Of a DNA stretch of 64,000 bases, positions 1 through 10,100 are shown in pieces. The notes under the pieces were generated by a model, which ran no database searches, was not told the DNA's origin, and worked only from the letters and a program-made list of their open reading frames with translations. Position 1 is the stretch's first letter; each line of letters opens with the position of its first letter. The stretch spans positions 303,235 through 367,234 of the forward strand of contig JAPDRN010000021.1 of assembly GCA_030247855.1 (NCBI GenBank), in the 5' to 3' direction. The position numbers and the translations under genes are program-made. The stretch is from Knufia peltigerae (taxonomy: Eukaryota > Ascomycota > Eurotiomycetes > Chaetothyriales > Trichomeriaceae).

Positions 1-1
1 G

Positions 2-163
2 AGAAGCGGTGGGTATATGCTTGACGTACCCTTGTCCTTGGATGTCGAGAAGTGGGTTCTCCAGACAGAGGAGTTTGAACTTTTGGTTGGCCATATTGAG
101 AGGAACGCGGAGATTGTGCGGTCACAGACGTATACGAGTAATGAAGAAATTGAGGGAGACTGA
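2..163 (+). CDS. 3' end of an unidentified gene (partial)
   Basis: An open frame enters from the left edge and stops with TGA at 161-163, giving the last 53 residues of a protein. The residues (for example LDVEKWVLQTEEFELLVGHI and a Glu-rich tail) have ordinary composition and no low-complexity run, so this frame looks coding. A competing ATG frame from position 9 gives an Arg/Trp/Cys-rich peptide and looks like a shadow. I do not recognise the family, and no intron is visible in the part present. Confidence 0.45.
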   Translation, partial: RSGGYMLDVPLSLDVEKWVLQTEEFELLVGHIERNAEIVRSQTYTSNEEIEGD

Positions 164-588
164 ATGGGAAAGTGTACGAAAAGAAAATATAAGCTGGTAA
201 ATGAGGACAATTGAAATTCTGTTTACACCAGTTGAGCAGTTTGTTGGAGAATTCGCACTGATGCAATGTGGGGAGAGTGTTAATTAAATGCCGGCACAAG
301 GCTGAGCATGAAAAGCGTCCAAAGCTTGACGAGGCTGCGCGAATTGTCCTCCATTCCCACACACATCGTCACTCATATTGTATCATTTCCAACACCACCG
401 CCTCTTGGATTCCACCTCTCGCACAAGATCCCCCTGCAGACTTTGTGTGATTCTCCTTGTAACGAAAGAATTATATCTTGTGGTTGATTCATTCTTGTGA
501 ACTCAGACAGAGCAACGACAGCTGCCCAGACTCTGACCTTGAGTGTCCTACCACCTCAATACACATCCCCCCCCATACCACAAATATC
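164..588. other. intergenic region, 425 bp
   Basis: This stretch holds the 3' flank of the left-edge gene and the promoter and 5' UTR of the DUF1770 gene. The last 200 bp are C-rich and pyrimidine-rich, as is common just upstream of fungal start codons. I see no convincing coding sequence. Confidence 0.5.
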
Positions 589-1167
589 ATGGCCTCCAAC
601 CCGGCCGCCGAGCTAGCCTCTGCCATTCAATCGGTTTCTATAAAGCGTCATCCATCACCTGAACACGACATCAACCCTTCGACAGCGGCATCCAAAAAGG
701 TTCCCGCTACACTTGTTGAATCACAATCGCAATCCCCTCCTCGGTCACGTTCGGCTTCCCTGTCCACCGCCACAAGTGAATCCACCATCCCCAGCGAGAT
801 CATCCGACCTCGTCCTCGGCGCAAGTCTTTCCCCCCGATCCCCGACTTCCGGTTCGAACAGAGTTACCTCGCCAGCATCAAGAACGCAGACACTCCCCTC
901 AAGGTCGCCGTGATCACGATCCGGGACCAGGTCCTCCTCCCTCTCTTCCAGGGTGTGGCGTGGAACCTGATCATGTTCGGCTGGCGACACTGGAACAGGG
1001 GGACTAAGTTCCAGGGTCAGACCCTGGGTGCGAAGGTGCGGAAGTGGTGGTGGGGTGTGAACAACTGGAAGATCCCGGCGGAGCGAAACGCGACCAGAGA
1101 CGCAAAGGTCGTCAAGCAGGCCGAGGAGTTCTTCGTGGATCGTTTCGGAACCGCTCTGGGAGATTGA
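589..1167 (+). CDS. DUF1770-type fungal protein
   Basis: This single-exon gene encodes 192 aa. The N-terminal half is Ser/Pro-rich and probably disordered. The second half carries a conserved-looking block with RPRRKSFPPIPDFRFEQSYL, then KVAVITIRDQVLLPLFQG, WRHWNRG and GAKVRKWWWGVNNWK. This pattern matches my memory of the uncharacterised fungal DUF1770 family, whose function is unknown. The hydrophobic stretch VLLPLFQGVAWNLIMFGW may be a membrane-associated helix. I chose the start at 589 rather than the in-frame ATG at 478 because residues before it look like translated 5' UTR and MASNPAAELA is a plausible N terminus. The family call rests on recall, not a search. Confidence 0.65.
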   Translation: MASNPAAELASAIQSVSIKRHPSPEHDINPSTAASKKVPATLVESQSQSPPRSRSASLSTATSESTIPSEIIRPRPRRKSFPPIPDFRFEQSYLASIKNADTPLKVAVITIRDQVLLPLFQGVAWNLIMFGWRHWNRGTKFQGQTLGAKVRKWWWGVNNWKIPAERNATRDAKVVKQAEEFFVDRFGTALGD

Positions 1168-2265
1168 CCACCATGGATTTAGAGGGATGAGCTACAAACG
1201 CAAGGGCGCCAAAGCCGGGTTAAGCATTACTTGCCTGTTTTCAAGCATGTACAGGCTACGAGGACAGCCCACTCGCCCGTGCAGAAAGACCAGTCGTTTC
1301 TCGAAAATGACGGCCGATGATTCCATGTCCTCTCACATGATCACTCACTTGCGATGCAAGCGTTCGACCTCGATGACAGGTCGCCGACACACCACCAACG
1401 ACAGGCCGAGCGCCGAGCAACTCGCCATACTGGCCGTGGACGGCAGATATTAGCACAAGCGAGGTCGGCGTGGGAGAGGTGACTCGAAACAACCACAGCA
1501 CCTTTTTACTGTATTCTGTACCTAAGACGCCCATGATCCCCTCGTCGGTATGTGCCCAGTGTGAGATGGCATGGCAGTGGGCCGCGGGATGATTGTTACA
1601 GTGACGCCGTCAGGATTGACAGGAGCAGCTCACAAAACCTCCAATACCGGAGGTGATGTTGGCCAAAATCACTAGTCCATGTAGATGGATGTGGCGATAA
1701 TACCGGGGGTTGACGTCGCACACGGCGGACAATAAGGAGATGGTATCAAACGTCACGTTCAGTAGCAATCAATTTCAAGAGTCAAAGCGAAGAAACCAAC
1801 GACATGAACTACCACGAATTTTTTCTTTTTGATTGATGATTGATTTCTCTCTCTTCCCCTGAACCAGATCAACACTTTTTTCTATTGGCTTTTTTCCCTC
1901 CAGCAACATGATTGACATGTTGCCTTTAGTAGTAGCTGTCATGAACTGCAAACCGGTAGAAACCCTTTGTGCATCATGGAAAGAAAAAGATTCCCTTCCC
2001 ATTCCCATAAGCCGGGGTGTCTCGTTCTCATGTCTCTTCATAAGCTACACCTTTGCAATCAATCGTGCACGGAACAGGAACGAGGGGATCTCTGTCTCGC
2101 AAGATCTTTCGTGTCAAAATGTCTTGAATTTTCCTCTTCCGTTTTTTTATTCTTTCTCATTTCCACTTCAAGAAAAAAAAAAGGCTTCGTCCACCATCTC
2201 GCTGAACTGTAAACAGGCCTTCATCATCATTCAAAACACTCTTTTGGAAGAAAAGAGGCTCAAAT
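1168..2265. other. intergenic region, 1.1 kb, convergent 3' flanks
   Basis: This stretch lies between the 3' ends of the DUF1770 gene (plus) and eL24 (minus), so no promoter is needed here. Short open frames are present but have no recognisable composition or splice pattern. A T-rich and C/T-rich stretch at 1815-2200 is probably the 3' UTR and polyadenylation region of eL24. Confidence 0.45.
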
Positions 2266-3140
2266 TTATCTGCTGGTGGCCTGGACCTTGGTCGGCTTTC
2301 CCTTGGCCTGCTGCTTGCTGGCGATGCCACCGCGGACCTGACCGGTGGCGGCCTTGGCGGCGGACTTTGCCTTCTCGGCCTTCTTCTTGCTCTCGGCCGC
2401 GGCCTTTTGCTCCTTGGACTCCTTGATGGCGGCCTGGCGGGCGGCGGCGCGGGCTTCTGGGCGTTGGGATCGGCGCTCCTTGATCACGTCGAGGGAGGCG
2501 CCGACGATGGCTCGCTGGTGCTTGACGGTACGGCGGGATCTCTTCTTTGCGACTTCCTGTTGTAAATCACCCAAAAAGGACATGGTCAGCCAAAAAACTT
2601 CCTCGATCCTGAAACCCAACGGCACCGGCAAAACAACACATCACCGTCACCACCTCCAGTGTCTGTTCACTGCCGTCTCTTTTTCCACCCAGGTTCAACC
2701 TCGCCACTGGTTCCATCTGGGGCTGTAGGTGTGTTTGTGTGCGATGTCTCTTCTCCTCCCAATGTAGAACAAAAAACTAGGGCGTGCAGAAACTAACCTC
2801 CGAAATACCCTTCTTGTGCATTCTTCGGTAAAGCATGGTCCAAGCTATTCTTCGAGGGTTCTTGCGCTGGAGGAACAAGGATTCGGTCTTGCCATTTTGG
2901 AATCGGAATACCTTGCTGTCACCACGGACGTAGAGCTTGCCCTGTTCATCATGAAATAATATCGTCAGTGAATTTGTTCGCTCCTCTTCCCAGTGCGCGT
3001 TGGGAAATCTCAGCTACAACGCGGCCTTCTCGAAAAGGTGCGTGGGGTTGAATGATTTTGCTTCTTGGGGACATCTCTAGTAGACTGACCTTGCCCGGGT
3101 AGATCTTGGTGGCGCTGAAGGTGTCGTCGTAGGTACGCAT
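2266..3140 (-). CDS. RPL24: 60S ribosomal protein eL24 (RPL24)
   Basis: This gene encodes a cytosolic large-subunit ribosomal protein. Three exons are supported: 3090-3140 (MRTYDDTFSATKIYPGK), 2798-2941 (from GKLYVRGDSKVFRFQ to MHKKGISE) and 2266-2556 (from EVAKKRSRRTVKHQRA to the stop). Junctions are GTCAGT..CAG and GTTAGT..CAG, both in phase 0. The product is 160 aa, close to the family length. The zinc-finger cysteines of some archaeal and animal homologues are absent, as usual in fungi. The C terminus is an Ala/Lys-rich helix. The second intron (2557-2797, 241 nt) and first (2942-3089, 148 nt) are long for this window, which is typical of fungal ribosomal protein genes. Confidence 0.95.
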
Positions 3141-3738
3141 CTTGGCCGATTGAAATGCTGTACCTGGGGGTCGTTTGTGAGGTGGTGGTTGGTGGTTATT
3201 GGGATTTGAATTGATGCCGCAGTCTCGCTCACAGTGAGGTTCGATGGCAAGGCTAGTCAATTGTGGGCTTGGCAACGCCAAGGCTCATGCTTACGGCGGA
3301 TCTTCGCTTATTGCTTATACGGCGGATCAGGGCTACAAAACGACGCCATGCACACGAAAGGGGCATCAAACACAATGTTCTGGTTAATTGAACTGTTCGT
3401 TCACGACATATCTGACTCCATAGTATCACTAGCAGTCGAAGGGCCCTGAAAGCACCAAATTGCATCCAATTTCTCTCAGAACTTGAGGAGCGTGTCACCA
3501 CCACGACCATCAGTCACGTAGTGGTACGCATCATTAGCTCTTCATCATCACCCTGTTCAAACAGATGCTGAAATATCACCTGATGCACAGCCCATCTGTC
3601 TGTACTTGGAGCCTCTAGTATCTCAAACTCGTCTGAGGTATCATATCAGAAAATGTCCAATCCTTTCACTCTTCATTTCATTCATGACATGGAGAAATCC
3701 TGAAGCCGTCGCATTCTTTCCATGATGGCTGAAATCCG
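3141..3738. other. intergenic region, 598 bp: RPL24 promoter
   Basis: This stretch holds the RPL24 promoter and the 3' flank of the next minus-strand gene. It contains an exact 11-bp direct repeat, TACGGCGGATC, at 3292-3302 and 3318-3328, about 150-190 bp upstream of the RPL24 start. No coding sequence is supported. Confidence 0.5.
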
Positions 3739-5011
3739 TCACTCGAAAGAGAGTGAGGCCACATTCTCATCATGCCAAACGCAGTCAAGAAATGGATGCT
3801 TCTTACATCTCTTGCACTGGATATCAGCGCAGCAAGGATTTGGGCACTGGCCGCAGCAATCAGGACAGACCATCTTTCCACATCCAAATTCATCATCTGG
3901 GGCACCGTTGCTGCATTGCAAGAAGGTTGGAGCCTCTTGTCCGTATGGGAAAAGTATGCTGATGTTGCCTAATATCTCTTGAGCGCGGGCCAACGACTCT
4001 GGGTTGTCTTTGTGTGTCTTGGTAGCCAAGTACGCAGTCTTGTAAGCACAGCAAGCTCGCCCGCAGAGAGCGCAGCATGCATCCTGACAAGTGGTGCATT
4101 TCAAGTTGCGAGATTTCCAGCCTCGTGCAGTGTTCGGATGACGTGGCAATGGGTCTGACTCGGAATAGTCGTAGGTCGGGCAATTCAGTGTGGTGCGGAG
4201 GTGCTTTTCCTGCAAATGGGTGGTTAGCCTTGACCACATAGGCAGCCAGGAAATGTCTTACCGTATTGAGTCGATGCGCAGGCTGGTTGACAATGTTCTC
4301 TTCAGGGCTGCTAGTAGGGCCAGATGGAGACGAGGTATCAAGGCTTTTTCCCGACTTCGGTTTGAACAAATCAGACACCTTGCGTAGGCTTGATTTCTTG
4401 GTGTCGAATGTCTCTGAGACTGGAGTGGTCGTGGTTTTGAAACTGTTGCTGGGAGTTTTGGGTCGAAAGAGTGAAGATGAGTTGCGGTCGGCAGTCGATT
4501 CGGTGTCAGCCCAATCTTTGCGATCAATGTTGAGTTGGGAGATGCTGGCTCTCGTGTTCAAAAGAGTCTTGTCCGCTTCATCACTCTTGCGTTTTGTTCG
4601 ACGTATTATTCCTTTTGGGGTGGCAATGAAGGGACTCTTTGGAGGTTCAGTGACCAGTGGGCGGGATCTGAAAGAGTTATTCATGCCGAGATTGATTGCA
4701 CTTGCCGCAAAAGCATTCCTTCCTTCAACTGGGGCCAGGATGAAATCACTACGAACACGATCGTAGTTGCGGTAAGGGTCGAAGCCGGGTCGTCGTCTGA
4801 ATTCCGCATCGATCCTCGCTCGATCCTCTGCCCAGCTGCGAATTTGAACTGGTGAAGATGTTGTGATCAAGTTCGGCCGGTCATCAGCAACAGATGGCTT
4901 CGCATTGGCACTGCCAGAGATCGCCGGATGCTCCGAGATTTCTGGTGAAGGGATACGGACCAAAGTCTCAAAGCTGTCGACAAGGGTTCTCTCTTCTGAC
5001 AACCGCGACAT
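3739..5011 (-). CDS. unknown protein with Cys-rich C-terminal zinc-binding-like module
   Basis: Two exons, 4262-5011 and 3739-4209, are joined by a 52-nt GTAAGA..CAG intron in phase 0, giving 406 aa. The N-terminal 250 residues are Ser/Thr/Pro-rich and probably disordered. The C-terminal third carries many paired cysteines: CTTCQDACCALCGRACC, then CSNG, GCGKMVCPDCCGQCPNPCC and CKRC. Spacing suggests several zinc sites, somewhat RING/IBR-like, but the canonical C3HC4 order is not clear. I do not recognise the family. The start at 5011 (MSRLSEERTL) is preferred over an upstream in-frame ATG at 5113, whose extra residues look like translated 5' UTR. Function is unknown. Confidence 0.8.
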
Positions 5012-5956
5012 CTTGCTTTGTCTATGTTCAATTTCAGTGTCAACAATGAAGAAAACTTCGCTTGTAGGAAGGAAAGTCGAGATGACCTGCCTCCTGCTGG
5101 TGAATCGGTGCACGTGATTTCACCGGTGAACTTATTCGTGATATACCGCCACACCCACTATCGCGTATTTCCTTGATATTTCGATAATGAGGGCCGTCAG
5201 AACTACAGTACGGAGTACTGTTGGATTGCTGACGGCCCTCGTAGATTTGACAACCCCAAGAGGTTTGTAAGGGCTTTGAACGCCCATACCCTAAAGCGTT
5301 TCTGATATTTTCAAGAATAATTTTGACAGATAATGTCCATTCCAGTTCTTTTCCCCTTCACTGTCGGTGATGCAAAGAAAAGATGAAGGAGTAATAAAGT
5401 GAACTTGTTTTCTTTCCTCGCATTGACTTGCGTTTCTTGATCGGCCAATAAAGCCCTTCAACTTCAACATTAGTATCGACACCAAGGTGGACGTTGAGCC
5501 CGGCGATGGATGAGAATAGAATCTGCCTTGTTATGATGATGTCGTCACTTGCGCACGCACTACCTGGGAACGAAGGGGAAAGATGTGGACAGCCAGTCGA
5601 CAAGAGGTTCGAGAGAGTTGATGAGAACGCACCAGCGCACCAGCACCATAGCGTGTAGAGCATCCGGACAGATGGGAGCATGGCAAAGGTGGTTCGGCCG
5701 AAAAGGACTGTATATCACTCACCCAAGACACGAAGAAAGCAGTCATGACCGTGATCTATTGCAATTCATTCATCGCTCCATAATTCATAATGCAGTAAGA
5801 CTCCAATGTTCAACTTTAAGAGGTGTGTCTTCAAGCCCTGGTCTCCTGATCGAACGCGCGCCATGCATGACAGTTGAATTCATCTCTAAAACGGTCCACA
5901 TATCAAAGGTTCTCAGGAGAGGAGAGCCAGATCGTACTTGAAGCGTGTTGAATGCA
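5012..5956. other. intergenic region, 945 bp
   Basis: This stretch holds the promoter of the Cys-rich gene and the 3' flank of UBC13. Its main structure is the nested inverted repeat at 5189-5240. Short open frames on both strands show no family signature or splice structure. Confidence 0.4.
5189..5240. repeat. nested perfect inverted repeat
   Basis: Two 12-bp arms, GAGGGCCGTCAG at 5189-5200 and CTGACGGCCCTC at 5229-5240, are exact reverse complements. Inside them a second inverted repeat lies at 5205-5211 (ACAGTAC) and 5215-5221 (GTACTGT) around GGA. The inner part contains the recurring 9-mer TACGGAGTA. The element sits about 180 bp upstream of the Cys-rich gene start. It could be a hairpin in RNA, a regulator site or a small mobile-element remnant. 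Confidence 0.85.
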
Positions 5957-6588
5957 TCAAGAGGACATGGCATATGTCCTGGTCCATTCTCTGGCCGTCT
6001 GAATGGCAGCTTCTTGGTCCTCCTTCCAGCGCTGTGCGACATCGTTTGCCAAAGGATCATCCGGGTTGGGAGCGCCTAAAAGAGCCTGTATTGAGAGGAG
6101 GATTGTTCTAATCTGCAGAGCAGGTGACCAATTACCTAAAGGGGTGGGTGTATTGTTAGGGCAGAACGGTTCGCAGCTATGGTGGCGACTCACTCTTCAA
6201 GACGTCGAGACAGATGCGGCCGAGTTTGTCAATGTTGGGGTGGTAGATCTTGGTGAGAAAACGTATCTTGGGAGGTGTCATGGGGTAATCATCCGGAAGG
6301 AAGAGCTCGAGCTTGAATATGCCACCTGAGTACTCATGAGCAATTGCCTTCGGGCGGGCATGTTTCCAGGACAGGGTCAACAATTACCCTCATATGGAGA
6401 CTGCGAAGGACCGTGTATGGAGACGTCAAAGTATCTGAGATTGTCTTCGTGTGGAACGGCGCTGATTCCAGGGACTCTGTGTAGCATCTTTCAGCATCAA
6501 CTCTTGGTAACAACGAATTCAAGAAGTCACCATACGGTTCAGCCATCAACCGCTCCGTCTCTTTTACAATTCTCTTGGGCAAAGCCAT
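5957..6588 (-). CDS. UBC13: ubiquitin-conjugating enzyme E2, Ubc13/UBE2N type
   Basis: This E2 enzyme, with an Mms2-type partner, builds Lys63-linked ubiquitin chains in DNA damage tolerance. Four exons, 6536-6588, 6388-6476, 6194-6325 and 5957-6135, sum to 453 nt and give 150 aa, the expected length. Visible signatures are MALPKRIVKETERLMAEPVPGI at the N terminus, the HPN motif (YHPNID), the catalytic Cys (about residue 86) in LGRICLDVL, and the family-specific tail RWKEDQEAAIQTAREWTRTYA. Introns are 58-62 nt with GT-AG ends. Exon 3 ends in GTGAGT, and the joined residues read LKSNWSPALQ, as in other Ubc13 proteins apart from the serine. The gene is intact. Confidence 0.96.
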
Positions 6589-7195
6589 TTTTGAATGCGC
6601 AGGTCGTCTTGAGCCTTACAGCGCGCTCCGTGGCCAAGAGGTCAATTGTCAGGCCGTTTGCCTCAGGTATCAAGACAAATACCGTAGAAGTATTGGAGGT
6701 TCGGGAGGCTGTCAGGCTGAAGAATCCCTAAAGACGGAATGAACCAACTCTGAGAGGACTGATTTGAATTCCGGGGCGACGTACTGCGGGCGTTGCACGA
6801 CAAGAGGATAAATATCGACCTGCGATAAAGATCAGAGGTATAGATCCGACGAGCACTGAGAATTTTCAGGCTGGAAGTCACTCTCAAACGAATCAAATGA
6901 AGCAAAGTGACTATCAAATACACTCGATGCACCTCTGACAATGTTCCACAGTCGATGTTTGACTGCAGCGCCGCGTTTGCGCAGTGACGGAATTCCGCAC
7001 ATGACTCGATGGGATTCTTGGCCTTGTGTCGCTCCAACTGCTTCATGACTCGGTACGGTACCAGTCCACCTGGTTTTCATTGAGCGCTGCATATTGATAT
7101 CGTATTACGGGTTTCAAACATTTCATGGACAAATATATTGTTACAAATATTCGAAACAGTCTCTTCCGATTCACATTCAACCATTATCATGGTCT
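6589..7195. other. intergenic region, 607 bp
   Basis: This stretch holds the UBC13 promoter and the 3' flank of the MTC5 gene. Two overlapping minus-strand open frames (6663-7046 and 6832-7092) lack coding character and any splice partners. I see nothing else. Confidence 0.4.
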
Positions 7196-10100
7196 TCATG
7201 TAATTCTTCTGATGGTAGCATCACTTCCCTTGGAACTCAGCCCACGACTGAGTCCACCTCCTATACCTCTCCCCAAGGTCGCGACCTTACTCCCTGCCCA
7301 GGGGTTGAGGCGGACGTCTTCTTCACTAAGCCCCTGGTCAAAGTCACCAAGATCAACAAAATCTTCGCCGTCATTGGTAACTCCACCTGACTGACTGTGC
7401 TGACCATGTGCTTCGTGGGATTGCTGCACGGAAACAGATGGTGCCTTGCTGCGTGCGGCGGTCACTGATTTTGTTCGTTGGTGGACCTGCGTTGACGCAA
7501 GGAAAGATGCGAGAGTGTTGTCGGAACTATAATCGGTATTGGTCAAAGTGCTGGGTGATCTCTGCAATCCAATCAGATTGCGGCTGTCCTGGCGGCTCAT
7601 TGGGGGTTGAACAGGTTTTTGTCTCTCTCCGTACCCTGGAGGGTATGGGACATCAACTACGGTCAACACCGAGCAGGGACACGCGCAGCCCGTTGGGCAT
7701 GTATTGTGATCGTTATCATGACTGGTGGTGCTTTCTGTGTCCATTTCCTCTTCGTCTTCCTGCTCTTGTGAAGGCCTCCTCGATCTGGCTTTGCTCATTT
7801 GCTCAGAGCCGAACCACCCTTGCGCACAGTCATAACACGTCATATGGCCACATTGTATGCACGGTACCGCGAGTCCCTTGATGGAAGCATTGCAGATCGA
7901 ACAAGCACTTCTGCCTGGGGGTTTCAACGTTGCTGATGTACCTGTAGCCGAACTTCGGCATTTCTGATTGACACATTGCCAACCGATCGGGACGCCGTTC
8001 TTCTCAATTGAGCCTAATGGCTCTCCACAATTGCGACAGCATCGTTGGATTTCCAGGCCTGGACTTGCCTCTCGAGACAGAGAAGTCATGAACCGTCTCC
8101 TCGGCCGTTCCAACAAGCGGCCATTGCCATGTTGTTTGGCCGTCGATGCTCCGTAGAGAATACCGTCGGTATCTGGTGACAGGTCGTCGAGTTTCAAGAT
8201 CTCAGCACGTTGCGTGAAGAGTTGCCAAACATCAAGTAGATGTGCATAAGATGTCCGGTATGCACTGAATTTCTCGCTTAGGGAAGAGTCCAATAACGGT
8301 GCTTGAGAATAACCATCAAGATCAAACTGCTTCTGCTGCCACAAGCTGACTTTGATCCTCTTGCGCCTCGGTGGTTTCTTCCGCTGTGGGTGCTCCGTCA
8401 CCTCGGTTGTAGCCAAAGATTGGAGGCTACGACGACTTGGCATTGAATTTCTGCCATTGCTTCTCTGAGACTGTCGCAGGTGCACTGATGACTGTGAGGA
8501 CCGCAAGTTTGTCTGCTGGCTGTCTTGGCTGGCATGGTCACTCCCCTGAAGAGACATACGGGAAGATCTGCTGCCACCATGGTGCCCAAATAGGTTTGTC
8601 GATACCCACCCCGGCGTCAGCGATCCTGAAGGGCTGTATTTCTTGAGGCCCGAAGCAATTGCGGAAGCAGAACTTTGACCAGGTGGAGAGTGCGAATAAG
8701 ACTGAGTCAATGCTGATAGGCTTGCTCGAGCCGTGGAATACGCAGTGCTTGAACTTGCCCGATGATTAGGCCTATTGCCTTCTGGCGATGCTGACAGAGA
8801 TATTGTCGTAGAATTTGGAGCCCGATCACTCGCGTCATCGATGAGACTGTGCGCACGAGTCGACAGTTCGCTGCCGTGGCGAGAAAAGTCAGGGCGCGTC
8901 CTCATTCTGCGTTGCACTGCCAACGCGGCTGTGCTCACGTTGATGGCGTGAACCAAAGAATCCGCCTCAGGGTCGACTTCATCCAGTGAGGCTTTGGCTA
9001 CGACTCGTGAAGGAAAATATTCCGTGAGCGGTATATCAATATGGGGCTTCGAGCCAGGCTCTGGCCCACAGAGCAAGTCGTTGTTCGAATCAGCCGCAAA
9101 TACACAAGACATCATGGCGAGCATCTGGACATCTCCTAGTCTCTCATAATGGTCGAATATGGCAGGCAGAAGGTACGTTAAACTTAGGGGATGGTTTCCC
9201 CATCGCGTTCTTCCAAGGAGCTTAGCATCTGATTGATGGTTGTCACTCTTGGAATTCCGAGTCTTTGTGGCAGCCCGAGCTATGACGGTGACATCTTCGG
9301 CTGCCGGATGACCAAGTCCATGGATGATCTCCAGGGGAATAGAATCATCGAGTATAAGACCAAGCAACGTCCAGACTGAAGCCAAGTCGTCAAAAGAGGC
9401 ATCGCGGGCCACACTGGCATTATTAGTGCAAACTTGCTTAGGGTCGCCGATTATGGTGTATGCTTCCGCCAGCTGTTGTTTGGAAGGTATCAAGGTATCG
9501 AAGCTATGGATCGATACAGTTGTCGTTCGGGGTCCTTCGTGCAACTTATTTGCTCCCGTTGTCGAGAGGTTCGAATGATCAGGGGAGCGTGAACGTTGCT
9601 GCTTTCCGGGGACACCTACAGGGTAGGAGGGCACGCCGCGGACATTTTGTTCCGTATCAAAGGATGAAGAGGAGCTGCTGGAGGATTTCCAAGAGGAATC
9701 CGAGGTGTCAGAATCGGAACCATCCTCAGCGGTTCGGTTGCCACTGGTGGCTTTGCGAGCAGGCGAGCTAGTGTGAAGACGCCCGAAACCTTCGAACAGC
9801 CTGTTTGACGCTGACTCTTCGAGACCAGTCATCCCAAGGGTGCTCAAGAAAGAGACAGGCTCTTTTGATTTGGTCGGGAAAAAACAAACTAGTTTGCCAG
9901 TTTCCGACCACACAGCACCGCATCCTTTTGCGAGTGGCACCATGATATTCGCGGATGCCTCCAGTCTTTCTCGAGCACCGTCGATCAAAGGATCGTCGTC
10001 GTCACTGCTAGATTCATCGGCAGCAATGTCGTTCTCTTCTAGGATCTTTGAGTCTGTCAGAGACTCATCGAGTACCCAAGCAACAATTTGCTCTAGGTTC

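Noticed and set aside
2345..2728. 127-codon plus-strand frame
   Set aside because: It is antisense to the eL24 last exon and intron.
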